A DNA stretch of 64,000 nt from Nonomuraea dietziae (GTDB lineage Bacteria; Actinomycetota; Actinomycetes; Streptosporangiales; Streptosporangiaceae): positions 6,696,001 through 6,760,000 of the forward strand of contig NZ_JACIBV010000001.1 of NCBI RefSeq assembly GCF_014195505.1, in the 5' to 3' direction. Both the position numbers and the translations under genes were made by a program. Position 1 is the first letter of the stretch; each line of letters begins with the position of its first letter. Shown one piece after another: positions 1-7,738 of this stretch. The notes under the pieces are model-generated. The model worked only from the letters and a program-made list of their open reading frames with translations, was not told the DNA's origin and made no database searches.

Positions 1-216
1 GAAACCGACGGGCCTCGACTCGTCCTCACCCATCTCGATGAAGCCCAGCGAGGCGACCGGCACGATGACGCGCCTGCCCTTGACGTCGGTGATGGCGAAG
101 ACACCCCGGTCGGCGGCCAGCGCGTTTCTGATCTCCTCCTCGACCTGATCGGCCGAGAGGTCGGTCTCCACAACGAGCTCGCGGTGCACGGAGCGCACAC
201 CGATCTTGATTTCCAT
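1..216 (-). CDS. DUF3107 domain protein, 3' end cut by window edge
   Basis: Reading leftwards from an ATG at 216, 72 codons stay open to the first base of the window. The peptide begins MEIKIGVRSVHRELVVE and ends ...SRPVGF, which matches the small (about 75 aa) DUF3107 family of actinobacteria (TB9.4/Rv3208A in M. tuberculosis). Family members usually end a few residues after VGF, so only the last codons are missing. The function of the family is not established. It lies directly downstream of a co-directional TetR gene, as Rv3208 and Rv3208A do in mycobacteria. The call rests on remembered similarity and synteny. Confidence 0.8.
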   Translation of the reverse strand, partial: MEIKIGVRSVHRELVVETDLSADQVEEEIRNALAADRGVFAITDVKGRRVIVPVASLGFIEMGEDESRPVGF

Positions 217-301
217 CGTGCTCCCTTTCGACGGGCCAGCTCTTCCCATCGTCGCCGCTCATGGGCAAAAGGAGGACATTGATCGCGCCCAGCGAACGCG
301 G

Positions 302-922
302 TTATGCCGTACGCGGAAAACCGCTGATGCCGCGCCAGGCCAGCCTGGCCATGAGCTGCTCGGCGGCGTCCTTCGGGATGGAGCCGTGCTGGGTGATCCA
401 GTAGCGGGCGCTGACCTCGGCCATGCCGACCAGCCCGACGCCCAGCAGGTGCGCCTCCTCGCTGGAGCAGCCGGTGTCCTCCTGGATGACCTGGCTGACC
501 ATCTCGGCGCACTCGCGCAGCGACCGCTCGACGCGCTGCCGCACAGGGGCGACGTTGCGCAGGTCGGATTCGAAGACGAGCCTGAACGCCTCGCCCTGGC
601 TGGAGACGAAGTCGAAGAAGGCGCGGAAGGTGGCCTGCACCCTGAGCTTGTTCTCGTGGGTGGAGGCCAGCGCGTCGCGCACCCTGCTGACCATGTCGTC
701 GACGTGCAGGTCGAGCAGGGCCAGGTAGAGCTCGAGCTTGCCGGGGAAGTGCTGGTAGAGCACCGGCTTGCTGACGCCCGCACGGTCGGCGATCTCGTCC
801 ATGGCTGCGGCGTGGTAGCCGTTCTCGACGAACACTTCCTGCGCGGCGCTGAGGAGCTGACGCCTGCGGGCGAGCCTGGGCAGCCGGGTGCCCCGGGGCT
901 TGGCGTCCGGGGTCGCGGTCAT
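302..922 (-). CDS. TetR/AcrR family transcriptional regulator
   Basis: The 206-aa protein has an N-terminal TetR helix-turn-helix: RRRQLLSAAQEVFVENGYH, then a recognition segment containing AGVSKPVLYQHFPGK at about residues 44-58. A longer all-helical C-terminal ligand/dimer domain follows. I chose the ATG at 922 because GAAGGAG lies about 6 nt upstream; the frame also allows an earlier start at 955 that lacks such a site. Ligand and targets cannot be read from the sequence. By position it corresponds to Rv3208, upstream of the DUF3107 gene. Confidence 0.92.
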   Translation of the reverse strand: MTATPDAKPRGTRLPRLARRRQLLSAAQEVFVENGYHAAAMDEIADRAGVSKPVLYQHFPGKLELYLALLDLHVDDMVSRVRDALASTHENKLRVQATFRAFFDFVSSQGEAFRLVFESDLRNVAPVRQRVERSLRECAEMVSQVIQEDTGCSSEEAHLLGVGLVGMAEVSARYWITQHGSIPKDAAEQLMARLAWRGISGFPRTA

Positions 923-1009
923 GATCGCTCCTTCACAGCGCCGAAGACAGGTCACGCTGCCTGGTCAACAGCAGCTCTTGCGGGCTCATCCTACGCGTGG
1001 GTAACCAGG

Positions 1010-1207
1010 TCAGCGGTAGTCATCGTCATCATCGTCGCCCACGGTGCGGTCCTGCTCGAAAGCGTCGGCCGGATCAACATCGATAGGGAGCTCGCGCCGC
1101 ACGCCGCCCTCCTCACGCAGCAGGCGCTGCTGCTCGGCCGCGTCGGCCTCGGGCGCCTCGATCGAGAGCTCCTCTGGCTCGAACACGATGTCCTCCATCT
1201 CCGACAT
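1010..1207 (-). CDS. Small acidic protein with two degenerate EADAAEQ-type repeats
   Basis: This is a 65-aa, very acidic protein (MSEMEDIVFEPEELS...DDDDDDYR) with no membrane segment and no enzymatic motif. Two internal segments look related: EAPEADAAEQ near residues 18-27 and DVDPADAFEQ near 43-52, each followed by a basic stretch or an Arg. I recall similar short actinobacterial hypothetical proteins ending in an acidic DDxYR tail, but know no function. It sits between tetR and the NHEJ genes on the same strand. The codon pattern and acidic composition support a real gene. The small size keeps confidence moderate. Confidence 0.65.
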   Translation of the reverse strand: MSEMEDIVFEPEELSIEAPEADAAEQQRLLREEGGVRRELPIDVDPADAFEQDRTVGDDDDDDYR

Positions 1208-1242
1208 TCCTGTCCCCCTCCCTTGGTCGAACGTGTTCCACC

Positions 1243-2115
1243 TTACGCCTGAGCGAACAGGTCTCCATGGTCATCCACCCTGGCCAGCACGTCGGCCGCG
1301 GTGAAGACCAGCTCGTCGGGGCTCTCGCACGCCTCGACCTCCTCCCAGAGCAGCGGCGTCGACACCGTGGGGCGGGGCCTGGCGCGCAGGGAGTAGGGGG
1401 CGACGGTGGTCTTGGCCGGGTTGTTCTGGCTCCAGTCGATGAACACCTTGCCGGGTCTGAGCTTCTTGGTCATCACGCTGACGATCTGGCGCGGATGCTC
1501 CTTCTCCAGCCGCTGCGCGAGCGAGCGGGCGTAGTTGGAGGGCTCGACCCTGTCGTCCCACGGCGCGTAGAGCTGCATGCCCTTGTTGCCGCTGGTCTTC
1601 GGCGTGGCGGTCAGGCCGTCCTCGGCCAGCACCTCGCGGATGTGCACGGCCACCCTGCAGCAGTCGACGATCGTGGCGGGCGCGCCCGGGTCGAGGTCGA
1701 GCACGAGCAGATCGGGCGGCAACGCCTCGCCGTCCTTGGAGACCCGCCACTGCGGCACGTGGAGCTCCAGCGCGGCGAGGTTGGCGTAGTAGGCCAGGGT
1801 GGCCAGGTCCTCGACGATCGCGAACTCGATGGTCTCGCGGTTCTTGGTGCTGCCCGGCACGGGAAGCGTCACGCGGCGCACCCACGAGGGCGTGTGCTGA
1901 GGGGCGTTCTTCTCGAAGAAGAACGCGCCGTCGACGCCGTTGGGGTAGCGCTTGACGGTCAGCGGCCTGCCCTGGAGGTGGGGGAGCAGCACGGGGGCGA
2001 CGCGGCTGTAGTAGTCGATGACCTCCGCCTTGGTGAACCCGTACTCCGGGTAGAGAACCTTGTCCAGGTTGCTGAGCGTCAGCTCGCGTCCGTCCACCTT
2101 GACGGGAACCTTCAC
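1243..2115 (-). CDS. ligD: LigD-type NHEJ primase-polymerase
   Basis: The 290-aa protein matches the stand-alone polymerase domain of bacterial LigD, an archaeo-eukaryotic primase-fold enzyme that fills or extends ends during non-homologous end joining. Visible motifs are TLSNLDKVLYPEYGFTK at the N-terminus, the catalytic acid pair in LLVLDLDPG, TSGNKGMQLYAPWDD, and the late acid in VFIDWSQNNPAKTT. I chose a GTG start at 2115 because it overlaps the stop of the upstream ligase gene (GTGA, 4 bp) and has AGAGGTGAC upstream; a longer start at 2193 would lie inside the ligase gene. It is translationally coupled to the ligase, so the two LigD activities are split between two genes, as in many actinomycetes. 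Confidence 0.93.
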   Translation of the reverse strand: MKVPVKVDGRELTLSNLDKVLYPEYGFTKAEVIDYYSRVAPVLLPHLQGRPLTVKRYPNGVDGAFFFEKNAPQHTPSWVRRVTLPVPGSTKNRETIEFAIVEDLATLAYYANLAALELHVPQWRVSKDGEALPPDLLVLDLDPGAPATIVDCCRVAVHIREVLAEDGLTATPKTSGNKGMQLYAPWDDRVEPSNYARSLAQRLEKEHPRQIVSVMTKKLRPGKVFIDWSQNNPAKTTVAPYSLRARPRPTVSTPLLWEEVEACESPDELVFTAADVLARVDDHGDLFAQA

Positions 2116-3041
2116 AGCGTCACCTCTGCCGGTACCTTGTCCGCCCTGAGGCCGCGCCATACCGGGTGCCGCAGCCTGCGGTCGTGTGTCCACATGGTGT
2201 AGGCCACCTCCCCGACCAGCTCGGGTCTAACCCACCTGTTGCGGCCCCCCACCTCGTTGGTGAAGGGGCTGCGCGGGATCGTGAGCGGCTCGAGCACGCC
2301 GAGCAGGTGGGTGAGCGCCGCGTCGGTGAACCCGGTGCCGATGTGCCCGACGTAGACGAACCCCTCCTCGGTGAACACCCCCGCCAGCAGGGAGCCGATC
2401 CCTCCCGCGCGGCGTCCCTTGCCAGGCTTCCACCCGCCGATCACCACCTCGCGGGTGTCGTGGTGCTTCACCTTGATCCACCAGGGCGTGCGCACCCCCG
2501 GCCGGTACGGCGAGTCGAGCCGCTTGGCGATCACCCCCTCCAGCCCCTGGTCGAGCGTGGCGGCCAGCAGGTCGGTGTCGCAGGGGAAGACCGGGGGCGC
2601 GCCGATGTCGAGGTCGTCCAGCAGCGCCCTCCTGTCCCTGTACGGCAGGTCGAACAGGGAGATCCCGCCGAGGTGCAGCAGGTCGAAGGGTAAGAAGGTG
2701 ATCGGGAAGCGGCGCATCATGGCGGGGGAGGGGTCGGGCAGGTGCATCCGCCGCTGCAGCCCCTGGAAGCTGGGCCGTCCGCCGGGCCCGAGCACCACGA
2801 GCTCGCCGTCGACGATCGCGCGGTCGAGGCCGAAGCCCGCAGCGCTCTCGCAGACCTCGGGATAGCGCCTGGTGTAGTCGGCGCCGTGCCTGCCGTTGAC
2901 CCTGCAGGCGCCGCCTTCGAGGTGGACGAGCGCTCTGATGCCGTCCCACTTCACCTCCAGCCCGTACTCCTCGCGATCTGCCGGTAACTCCCCAGGTACG
3001 GCCAGCATCGGTTCGACCGGATATGGCATCGGATCGCCCAT
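2112..3041 (-). CDS. ATP-dependent DNA ligase (LigD ligase-domain type)
   Basis: The roughly 309-aa protein has the nucleotidyltransferase motif I KWDGIR (Lys31 is the expected AMP-accepting residue), motif III VDGELVVLG, motif IV LEGVIAKR and motif V WIKVKHHD. An OB-fold C-terminus follows with WRGLRADK near the end. It would seal double-strand breaks together with Ku and the downstream polymerase. The start is uncertain: in-frame ATGs at 3041 and 3029 are both plausible, neither has a strong ribosome site, and the most upstream start would overlap the divergent Ku gene. Its stop overlaps the GTG of the polymerase gene. Confidence 0.9.
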   Translation of the reverse strand: MGDPMPYPVEPMLAVPGELPADREEYGLEVKWDGIRALVHLEGGACRVNGRHGADYTRRYPEVCESAAGFGLDRAIVDGELVVLGPGGRPSFQGLQRRMHLPDPSPAMMRRFPITFLPFDLLHLGGISLFDLPYRDRRALLDDLDIGAPPVFPCDTDLLAATLDQGLEGVIAKRLDSPYRPGVRTPWWIKVKHHDTREVVIGGWKPGKGRRAGGIGSLLAGVFTEEGFVYVGHIGTGFTDAALTHLLGVLEPLTIPRSPFTNEVGGRNRWVRPELVGEVAYTMWTHDRRLRHPVWRGLRADKVPAEVTL

Positions 3042-3090
3042 GCCGGGTATGTGCCCATGAGGTGAGCCGCTATTTCTCTTTGGAGTGCCC

Positions 3091-3918
3091 ATGCGCAGCA
3101 TCTGGAAGGGTGCGATCTCCTTCGGGCTGGTAACGATCCCGGTGAAGCTCTATTCGGCCACCGAGCAGAAGGACGTCACTTTCCACCAGGTGCACCGCGA
3201 GGACGGCGGGCGGATCCGCTACAAGCGGGTGTGCACCATCGACGGCGAGGAAGTGCCGTACTCCGACATCGCCAAGGGATACGAACTGGCCACGGGCGAG
3301 ATCGTGGTGCTCACCGACGAGGACTTCGAGGACCTGCCGCTGACCACCTCGCGCAGGATCGACGTGCTGCAGTTCACGCCGGCCGACCAGATCGACCCCA
3401 TCTACTTCAACAAGACCTACTACCTGGAGCCCGACGCGCAGGGCGCCAAGCCGTACGTGCTGCTGCGCGACGCGCTGGAGAGCTCGGGTCAGGTCGCGGT
3501 GGTCAAGGTGGCGCTGCGGCAGCGAGAGTCGCTGGCCACGCTGCGCGTCCGTGACGGGATCTTCGTCCTGGAGACGATGCTCTGGCCCGACGAGATCCGC
3601 GCCCCCGAGTTCGACTTCCTCGAAGAGGACATCGAGGTGAGGACGCAGGAGCTGAAGATGGCCGAGTCGCTGATCACCACGATGGTCGCCGACTTCGATC
3701 CCACCGAGTACCACGACGCCTACCGCGAGGCCCTGCAGCAGGTGATCGAGGCGAAGGTGGCCGGCAAGGAGGTCATCGCGGCCCCCGCCGGTGAGGAGGA
3801 GGCGGGTCCCGCCGTCGATCTCATGGCCGCCCTCCGGGCGAGCGTCGAAGCCGCCAAGAAGGAGCGCGGCACCTCGGCCAAGAAGGAGCCGAAGAAGAAG
3901 GCGCGCAAAACGGCCTGA
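3091..3918 (+). CDS. ku: Ku homodimer, NHEJ end-binding protein
   Basis: The 275-aa protein starts MRSIWKGAISFGLVTIPVK, the typical bacterial Ku N-terminus. It runs through the beta-barrel/ring core to a C-terminal Lys-rich tail (KKEPKKKARK) like the basic tails that modulate DNA binding. I chose the ATG at 3091, which has TTGGAG about 6 nt upstream; a GTG at 3085 is also in frame. Ku binds broken ends and recruits LigD. It is divergent from the ligase gene with only about 50 bp between starts, so the three NHEJ genes probably share one regulatory region. Confidence 0.96.
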   Translation: MRSIWKGAISFGLVTIPVKLYSATEQKDVTFHQVHREDGGRIRYKRVCTIDGEEVPYSDIAKGYELATGEIVVLTDEDFEDLPLTTSRRIDVLQFTPADQIDPIYFNKTYYLEPDAQGAKPYVLLRDALESSGQVAVVKVALRQRESLATLRVRDGIFVLETMLWPDEIRAPEFDFLEEDIEVRTQELKMAESLITTMVADFDPTEYHDAYREALQQVIEAKVAGKEVIAAPAGEEEAGPAVDLMAALRASVEAAKKERGTSAKKEPKKKARKTA

Positions 3919-3941
3919 GGAAAAGCCGGAGACAGGGAAAA

Positions 3942-3981
3942 GCGGGGGCCGGCTCGGCTTCTTCGCCGGTCCGGCCCCCGC
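3942..3981 (+). terminator. Strong hairpin downstream of ku
   Basis: An 11-bp perfect stem (GCGGGGGCCGG at 3942-3952 and CCGGCCCCCGC at 3971-3981) closes an 18-nt loop about 24 nt after the ku stop. There is no T-tract, as is common in high-GC actinobacteria. It lies between convergent ku and the His-rich gene, so it could serve both strands. Confidence 0.7.
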
Positions 3982-4048
3982 CCTCGGGTAATCGCGGGTA
4001 TTTCTCCTCGCCCGTCAATCACCCGGTCGATCGCTCACTGTGGGCGGC

Positions 4049-4372
4049 TCACCAGCCGTGGTGGCCGTGGTGCCTGCCGTGCAGGAAGCTGTCAGCGTGG
4101 CGGATCTTGGCGCAGCCGTTCACCCTGCGGAACCTCACGTGCCCGGTGTGGTGGTTGATCCGAATCTTGGTGCGGTTCAGGCGGTGCTCCCACGGCGCGC
4201 AGCGGTGGTGGCCCCACCCCCAGTGCCCCCCGCCGTTCGCGAAGGTGCTGGTGCCGGCGGCGACGGTGGTGCCGGCGGCGGCGGCCGAGGTCATGGCGCC
4301 GACGCCGACGACGCCACCGGTGAGTGCGGTGCTGAGTGCCATCGCAGCCGCGAGCTTCTTGATGTTAGGCAT
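4049..4372 (-). CDS. Small secreted His/Gly-rich protein
   Basis: The 107-aa protein starts MPNIKKLAAAMALSTALTGG, a clear signal peptide with an Ala-rich cleavage zone (TSAAAAG). The mature part is short and rich in His, Trp and Arg (GGGHWGWGHHRCAPWEHR, ending HGRHHGHHGW), with two Cys in the mature region. I chose the ATG at 4372 because CAGGGGG lies about 8 nt upstream and the signal peptide begins there. The His clusters suggest metal or anionic-surface binding, which is inference. No family is recognised. The upstream region has markedly lower GC than its surroundings. Confidence 0.7.
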   Translation of the reverse strand: MPNIKKLAAAMALSTALTGGVVGVGAMTSAAAAGTTVAAGTSTFANGGGHWGWGHHRCAPWEHRLNRTKIRINHHTGHVRFRRVNGCAKIRHADSFLHGRHHGHHGW

Positions 4373-4668
4373 TGTCTTTTCCCCCTGAGGCATTTGGTGT
4401 GCCTTCTTCGATACTCGCCGTTTCGGACGAAATATCTCGGTTGGCCGCAAAGCCATCCTGGTTGTGATGATTTCCTGGCCATTGGTGACACAAACGACGA
4501 ATGCCCGGTTTTACCGGATGCCTATACCTTCATTACTTTGATTCAATAGTTATCCGCGAAGTATGTAGTAGTTAGCGGCATATGTCCGAAATAAGAGAAG
4601 GAGGGGTTAGAGGGCGGATCCATGCCGAGCAGCGCGTTATCGTCAAGGAAACGGAAGGGGGACGAACG
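4373..4668. promoter_or_regulatory. Divergent, relatively AT-rich intergenic region
   Basis: This 296-bp stretch separates the leftward His-rich gene from the rightward hydrolase and is visibly poorer in GC than flanking DNA, especially 4500-4600. A small hairpin, CCGG-TTTTA-CCGG, lies near 4503-4516. The hydrolase frame is open from an ATG at 4582, but that ATG has no ribosome site. The region must hold both promoters; I could not define a confident -35/-10 pair. Confidence 0.45.
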
Positions 4669-5568
4669 GTGACCGAACCCATCGAGCACTGGCCAGGACG
4701 CATGATCGGCGACGTGCACGTGCGCTCGACACCTGAAGGAACGGCGGCCGAGCAGGCGGTCTTCGTGCACGGGCTGGCAGGGTCGGCGACCAACTGGACC
4801 GACCTCATGGGCGAGCTGCGCGACCTGGTCACGGGCCATGCCATCGACCTGCCTGGCGCGGGCTACTCCCCGGCCCCGGAGGACGGCGACTACTCCCTGT
4901 CCGCGCACGCCCGCGCGGTCATCGCGCTGATGGAGCACACGGGCCCCGCCCACCTGTTCGGTAACTCGCTGGGCGGCGCCGTCGCCGTCTCCGTCGCGGC
5001 CACCCGGCCCGACCTGGTGCGCTCGCTCACGCTCATCTCGCCCGCACTGCCCGACCTCCTCCCCAGGTACGGCCCCGCCCGCGTCGCCGCCGCCGCCACG
5101 CCCAGGCTGGGGGAGTGGGTGGCCGACCGGCTGCGCTTCCTGCCTCCCGAACAGCGCATCAACGCCTCGTTCGCCATGTGCTACGCCGACGCCTCCCTCG
5201 TCCACCCCTCCAGGCTCCGCGAAGCGGTCGAGGAGCTGCGCAGGCGGGACGGCCTGCCGTACGCGGGGAGGGCGCTGATCGGCTCGGCACGGGGGATCGT
5301 GGCGGAGTACCTCAGGCTGGGCGAGCAGAACCTGTGGCGCCAGGCGGCCAGGGTCACCGTGCCCACGCTGGTCATCCACGGCCGCAGGGACCGCCTCGTC
5401 AGGCCCGCCACCGCGCGCCGCGCCCTGCGGACCTTCCCGCAGGTCAGGCTGGTTCTGCTGCGAAATGCCGGACACGTCGCCCAGATGGAGGTGCCGGCCG
5501 CCGTGGCCGCCGAGGCCCGCCGTCTGATCCTTGAGACGCGATTGGGGAATGCCCCACTGCCCGGCTAG
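4669..5568 (+). CDS. Alpha/beta-fold hydrolase
   Basis: The 299-aa protein has the alpha/beta hydrolase order: VFVHGLAGSATNW (oxyanion HG), IDLPGAGYS, nucleophile elbow FGNSLGG, acid region PTLVIHGRRDRLVRP, and a C-terminal His in RNAGHVAQME. The GTG at 4669 (VTEPIEHWPG) is preferred because AAGGGGG lies about 7 nt upstream; the ATG at 4582 would add 29 residues without a ribosome site. The substrate is unknown. It lies 41 bp upstream of moeZ in the same direction. In mycobacteria a lipase-like gene (lipV) occupies this neighbourhood, but I cannot show orthology. Confidence 0.88.
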   Translation: MTEPIEHWPGRMIGDVHVRSTPEGTAAEQAVFVHGLAGSATNWTDLMGELRDLVTGHAIDLPGAGYSPAPEDGDYSLSAHARAVIALMEHTGPAHLFGNSLGGAVAVSVAATRPDLVRSLTLISPALPDLLPRYGPARVAAAATPRLGEWVADRLRFLPPEQRINASFAMCYADASLVHPSRLREAVEELRRRDGLPYAGRALIGSARGIVAEYLRLGEQNLWRQAARVTVPTLVIHGRRDRLVRPATARRALRTFPQVRLVLLRNAGHVAQMEVPAAVAAEARRLILETRLGNAPLPG

Positions 5569-5609
5569 GTTTCAAGTGAGATAGGACCCCTAATCGGGAG
5601 CGTAGAACT

Positions 5610-6791
5610 GTGTCGTTGCCACCTCTGGTCGAGCCGGCCGCCGAGCTGACCGTCGATGAAGTGCGCCGCTACTCGCGTCACCTGATCATTCCCGACGTGG
5701 GCATGGCCGGGCAGAAGCGGCTGAAGAACGCCAAGGTGCTGTGCGTGGGCGCGGGCGGCCTGGGTTCGCCCGCGCTGATGTACCTCGCGGCGGCGGGCGT
5801 GGGCACGCTGGGCATCATCGACTTCGACGTCGTCGACGAGTCCAACCTCCAGCGCCAGATCATCCACGGCCAGTCGGACGTGGGCAGGCCCAAGGCCGAG
5901 AGCGCCGCGGCGACCGTCAGGGAGATCAACCCGCTGGTCGACGTCGTCATCCACAACACGGCGCTGACGACAGAGAACGTGATGGAGATCTTCTCCGGCT
6001 ACGACCTCATCGTCGACGGCACCGACAACTTCGCCACGCGGTACATGGTCAACGACGCGGCCGTGCTGCTCGGCAAGCCGTACGTCTGGGGCTCCATCTA
6101 CCGCTTCGACGGCCAGGCGAGCGTCTTCTGGGCCGAGCACGGCCCCTGCTACCGCTGCCTCTACCCCGAGCCCCCGCCTCCCGGCATGGTGCCTTCGTGC
6201 GCCGAGGGCGGCGTCCTGGGCGTCCTGTGCGCCTCGATCGGCTCCATCCAGGTCAACGAGGCCATCAAGCTGCTCACCGGCATCGGTGACCCGCTCGTCG
6301 GCCGTCTGATGATCTACGACGCCCTCGAGATGAAGTACCGCGACGTCAAGGTCCGCAAGGACCCCGAGTGCGTGCTGTGCGGCAAGAACCCGACGGTCAC
6401 CGAGTTGCTCGAGGACTACGAGGCGTTCTGCGGCACGATCTCCGACGAGGCCGCCGAGGCAGCCTCCGGCTCGACGATCACGGCCCAGGAGCTCAAGGCG
6501 ATGCAGGACGGCGGCGAGGACATCTTCCTCATCGACGTCCGCGAGCAGAACGAGTACGAGATCGTCTCGATCCCGGGCGCGACGCTGATCCCCAAGGGCG
6601 AGTTCCTGAACGGCTCGGCCCTGGAGAAGCTGCCCCAGGACAAGCGCATCGTGCTGCACTGCAAGTCGGGCGCCCGCTCCGCCGAGGCGCTGGCGATCGT
6701 GAAGAACGCCGGCTTCTCCGACGCCGTCCACGTGGGCGGAGGCGTGCTCAGCTGGGTCAAGACCGTCGACCCCAGCCTGCCCAGCTACTGA
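5610..6791 (+). CDS. moeZ: MoeZ: adenylyltransferase/sulfurtransferase (MoeB-rhodanese fusion)
   Basis: The 393-aa protein fuses an E1/MoeB-ThiF adenylation domain (VGAGGLGSPALMYLAAAGVG nucleotide site, DGTDNFATRY, CYRCLYPEPP and CVLCG zinc-binding pairs) to a C-terminal rhodanese domain (DVREQNEYE, active loop HCKSGARS with catalytic Cys). Such enzymes activate the C-terminal glycine of small ubiquitin-like sulfur carriers (MoaD, CysO, ThiS types) and load sulfur onto them for molybdopterin, cysteine or thiamine pathways. The GTG start at 5610 has GGGAG about 9 nt upstream. Position relative to tetR/DUF3107 matches Rv3206c. A moaE gene lies far downstream at 58659. Confidence 0.95.
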   Translation: MSLPPLVEPAAELTVDEVRRYSRHLIIPDVGMAGQKRLKNAKVLCVGAGGLGSPALMYLAAAGVGTLGIIDFDVVDESNLQRQIIHGQSDVGRPKAESAAATVREINPLVDVVIHNTALTTENVMEIFSGYDLIVDGTDNFATRYMVNDAAVLLGKPYVWGSIYRFDGQASVFWAEHGPCYRCLYPEPPPPGMVPSCAEGGVLGVLCASIGSIQVNEAIKLLTGIGDPLVGRLMIYDALEMKYRDVKVRKDPECVLCGKNPTVTELLEDYEAFCGTISDEAAEAASGSTITAQELKAMQDGGEDIFLIDVREQNEYEIVSIPGATLIPKGEFLNGSALEKLPQDKRIVLHCKSGARSAEALAIVKNAGFSDAVHVGGGVLSWVKTVDPSLPSY

Positions 6792-6801
6792 CGACGTCCG
6801 A

Positions 6802-6852
6802 GGCCACACCCGACAGGGGCACCGCGGCGCGGTGCCCCTGTTCGGTGTGGCC
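6802..6852 (+). terminator. Two-tier hairpin after moeZ
   Basis: The outer arms GGCCACACC (6802-6810) and GGTGTGGCC (6844-6852) enclose an inner perfect stem, CAGGGGCACCG against CGGTGCCCCTG, with a very short loop. It begins 11 nt after the moeZ stop. There is no T-run, but the long GC stem is a credible actinobacterial terminator. Confidence 0.75.
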
Positions 6853-7015
6853 TCGACATGCTGCCCGTCGACGGCCGGAAACCCTTTCTCGGCAGGGGCC
6901 GTGGCCACCGGGCGACCAGTGCGCACTTCAGGAAGCGCGACCTCACCAGGCAAAGCTTCACGCCCCACTCCTGTCGGATGGGGGGCTGTCACTCGGCCTC
7001 CCGCATTAGGGTCGA

Positions 7016-7738
7016 GTGGTGAGCAAAAGACGCGCATGGCCCGCCGTGGTCGTGACGTCCGCGTTGGCGCTGATCTGCGCGATCACCGCGGGCATCGCGG
7101 CCAGTGCGGCGGGCGCAGAGCTCACTCGGGGCCCGACGCAGGCGGAGCTGGAGCGGGCGGCGAAGCGGGAGGTCGCCGACCGCTGGCGCAGCTGGCCCGC
7201 CGGACGGATCTTCCCCGCCACCCTGGCCTACTACGCGGAGCAGGGTGGCGAGGAGCGGGCGCGCCGGGTGGGCATCTCCACGACGACCGACTGTGCGGGC
7301 GCGGTGGACAGGAAGGCCGAGACCGCACTGCGCAGGGCGGGGTGCAGGGCCGTGCTCAGGGCCACCTACCTCGACGCGCTGCAGGGCGTGGTCGTGACCG
7401 TGGGCGTGGTCGCGCTGCCTGACGAGTTGCGGGCCGTACGGGCCAAGAAGGTCTTCTCCGCCTCGGGCAAGCCCGTGCCCGGCATCCGCCCGATGGCCTT
7501 CGCCGGCACGGTCGCCGACCGGTTCACCGCGGCGGGCCGCCAGGCGGGGTCGGTACGGCAGGCGGGGCCCTACCTCGTGCTGACGACCGCCGGACAGGTG
7601 GACGGACGCCCCGCGCGAGCGGTCGGCGAGCAGCGGCCCGCGGTGTTCTCCTTCGCCGCCGACCTCGGCGAGCACGTTCTGACCGAGCTGAGCACCCCGC
7701 GCATGCCCGAATGCGGCGCCAAGGGGTGGCAGTGCTGA
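7016..7738 (+). CDS. Secreted/anchored partner of mycosin-like protease (copy A)
   Basis: The 240-aa protein has an N-terminal hydrophobic segment (AWPAVVVTSALALICAITAG) that acts as signal or anchor, then an extracytoplasmic domain of unknown family. Its paralogue at 9030-9947 shares RW-x2-WP, a following FP, ARRVGI, two conserved Cys contexts and LRATY-x-D followed by TVGV. Conserved Cys may form disulfides outside the membrane. Two adjacent GTGs (7016 and 7019) are equally possible starts. The stop region overlaps the GTG of the protease gene by 7 bp (GTGCTGA). No enzymatic motif is visible; the pairing suggests a partner, chaperone, inhibitor or substrate for the protease (inference). Confidence 0.82.
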   Translation: MVSKRRAWPAVVVTSALALICAITAGIAASAAGAELTRGPTQAELERAAKREVADRWRSWPAGRIFPATLAYYAEQGGEERARRVGISTTTDCAGAVDRKAETALRRAGCRAVLRATYLDALQGVVVTVGVVALPDELRAVRAKKVFSASGKPVPGIRPMAFAGTVADRFTAAGRQAGSVRQAGPYLVLTTAGQVDGRPARAVGEQRPAVFSFAADLGEHVLTELSTPRMPECGAKGWQC

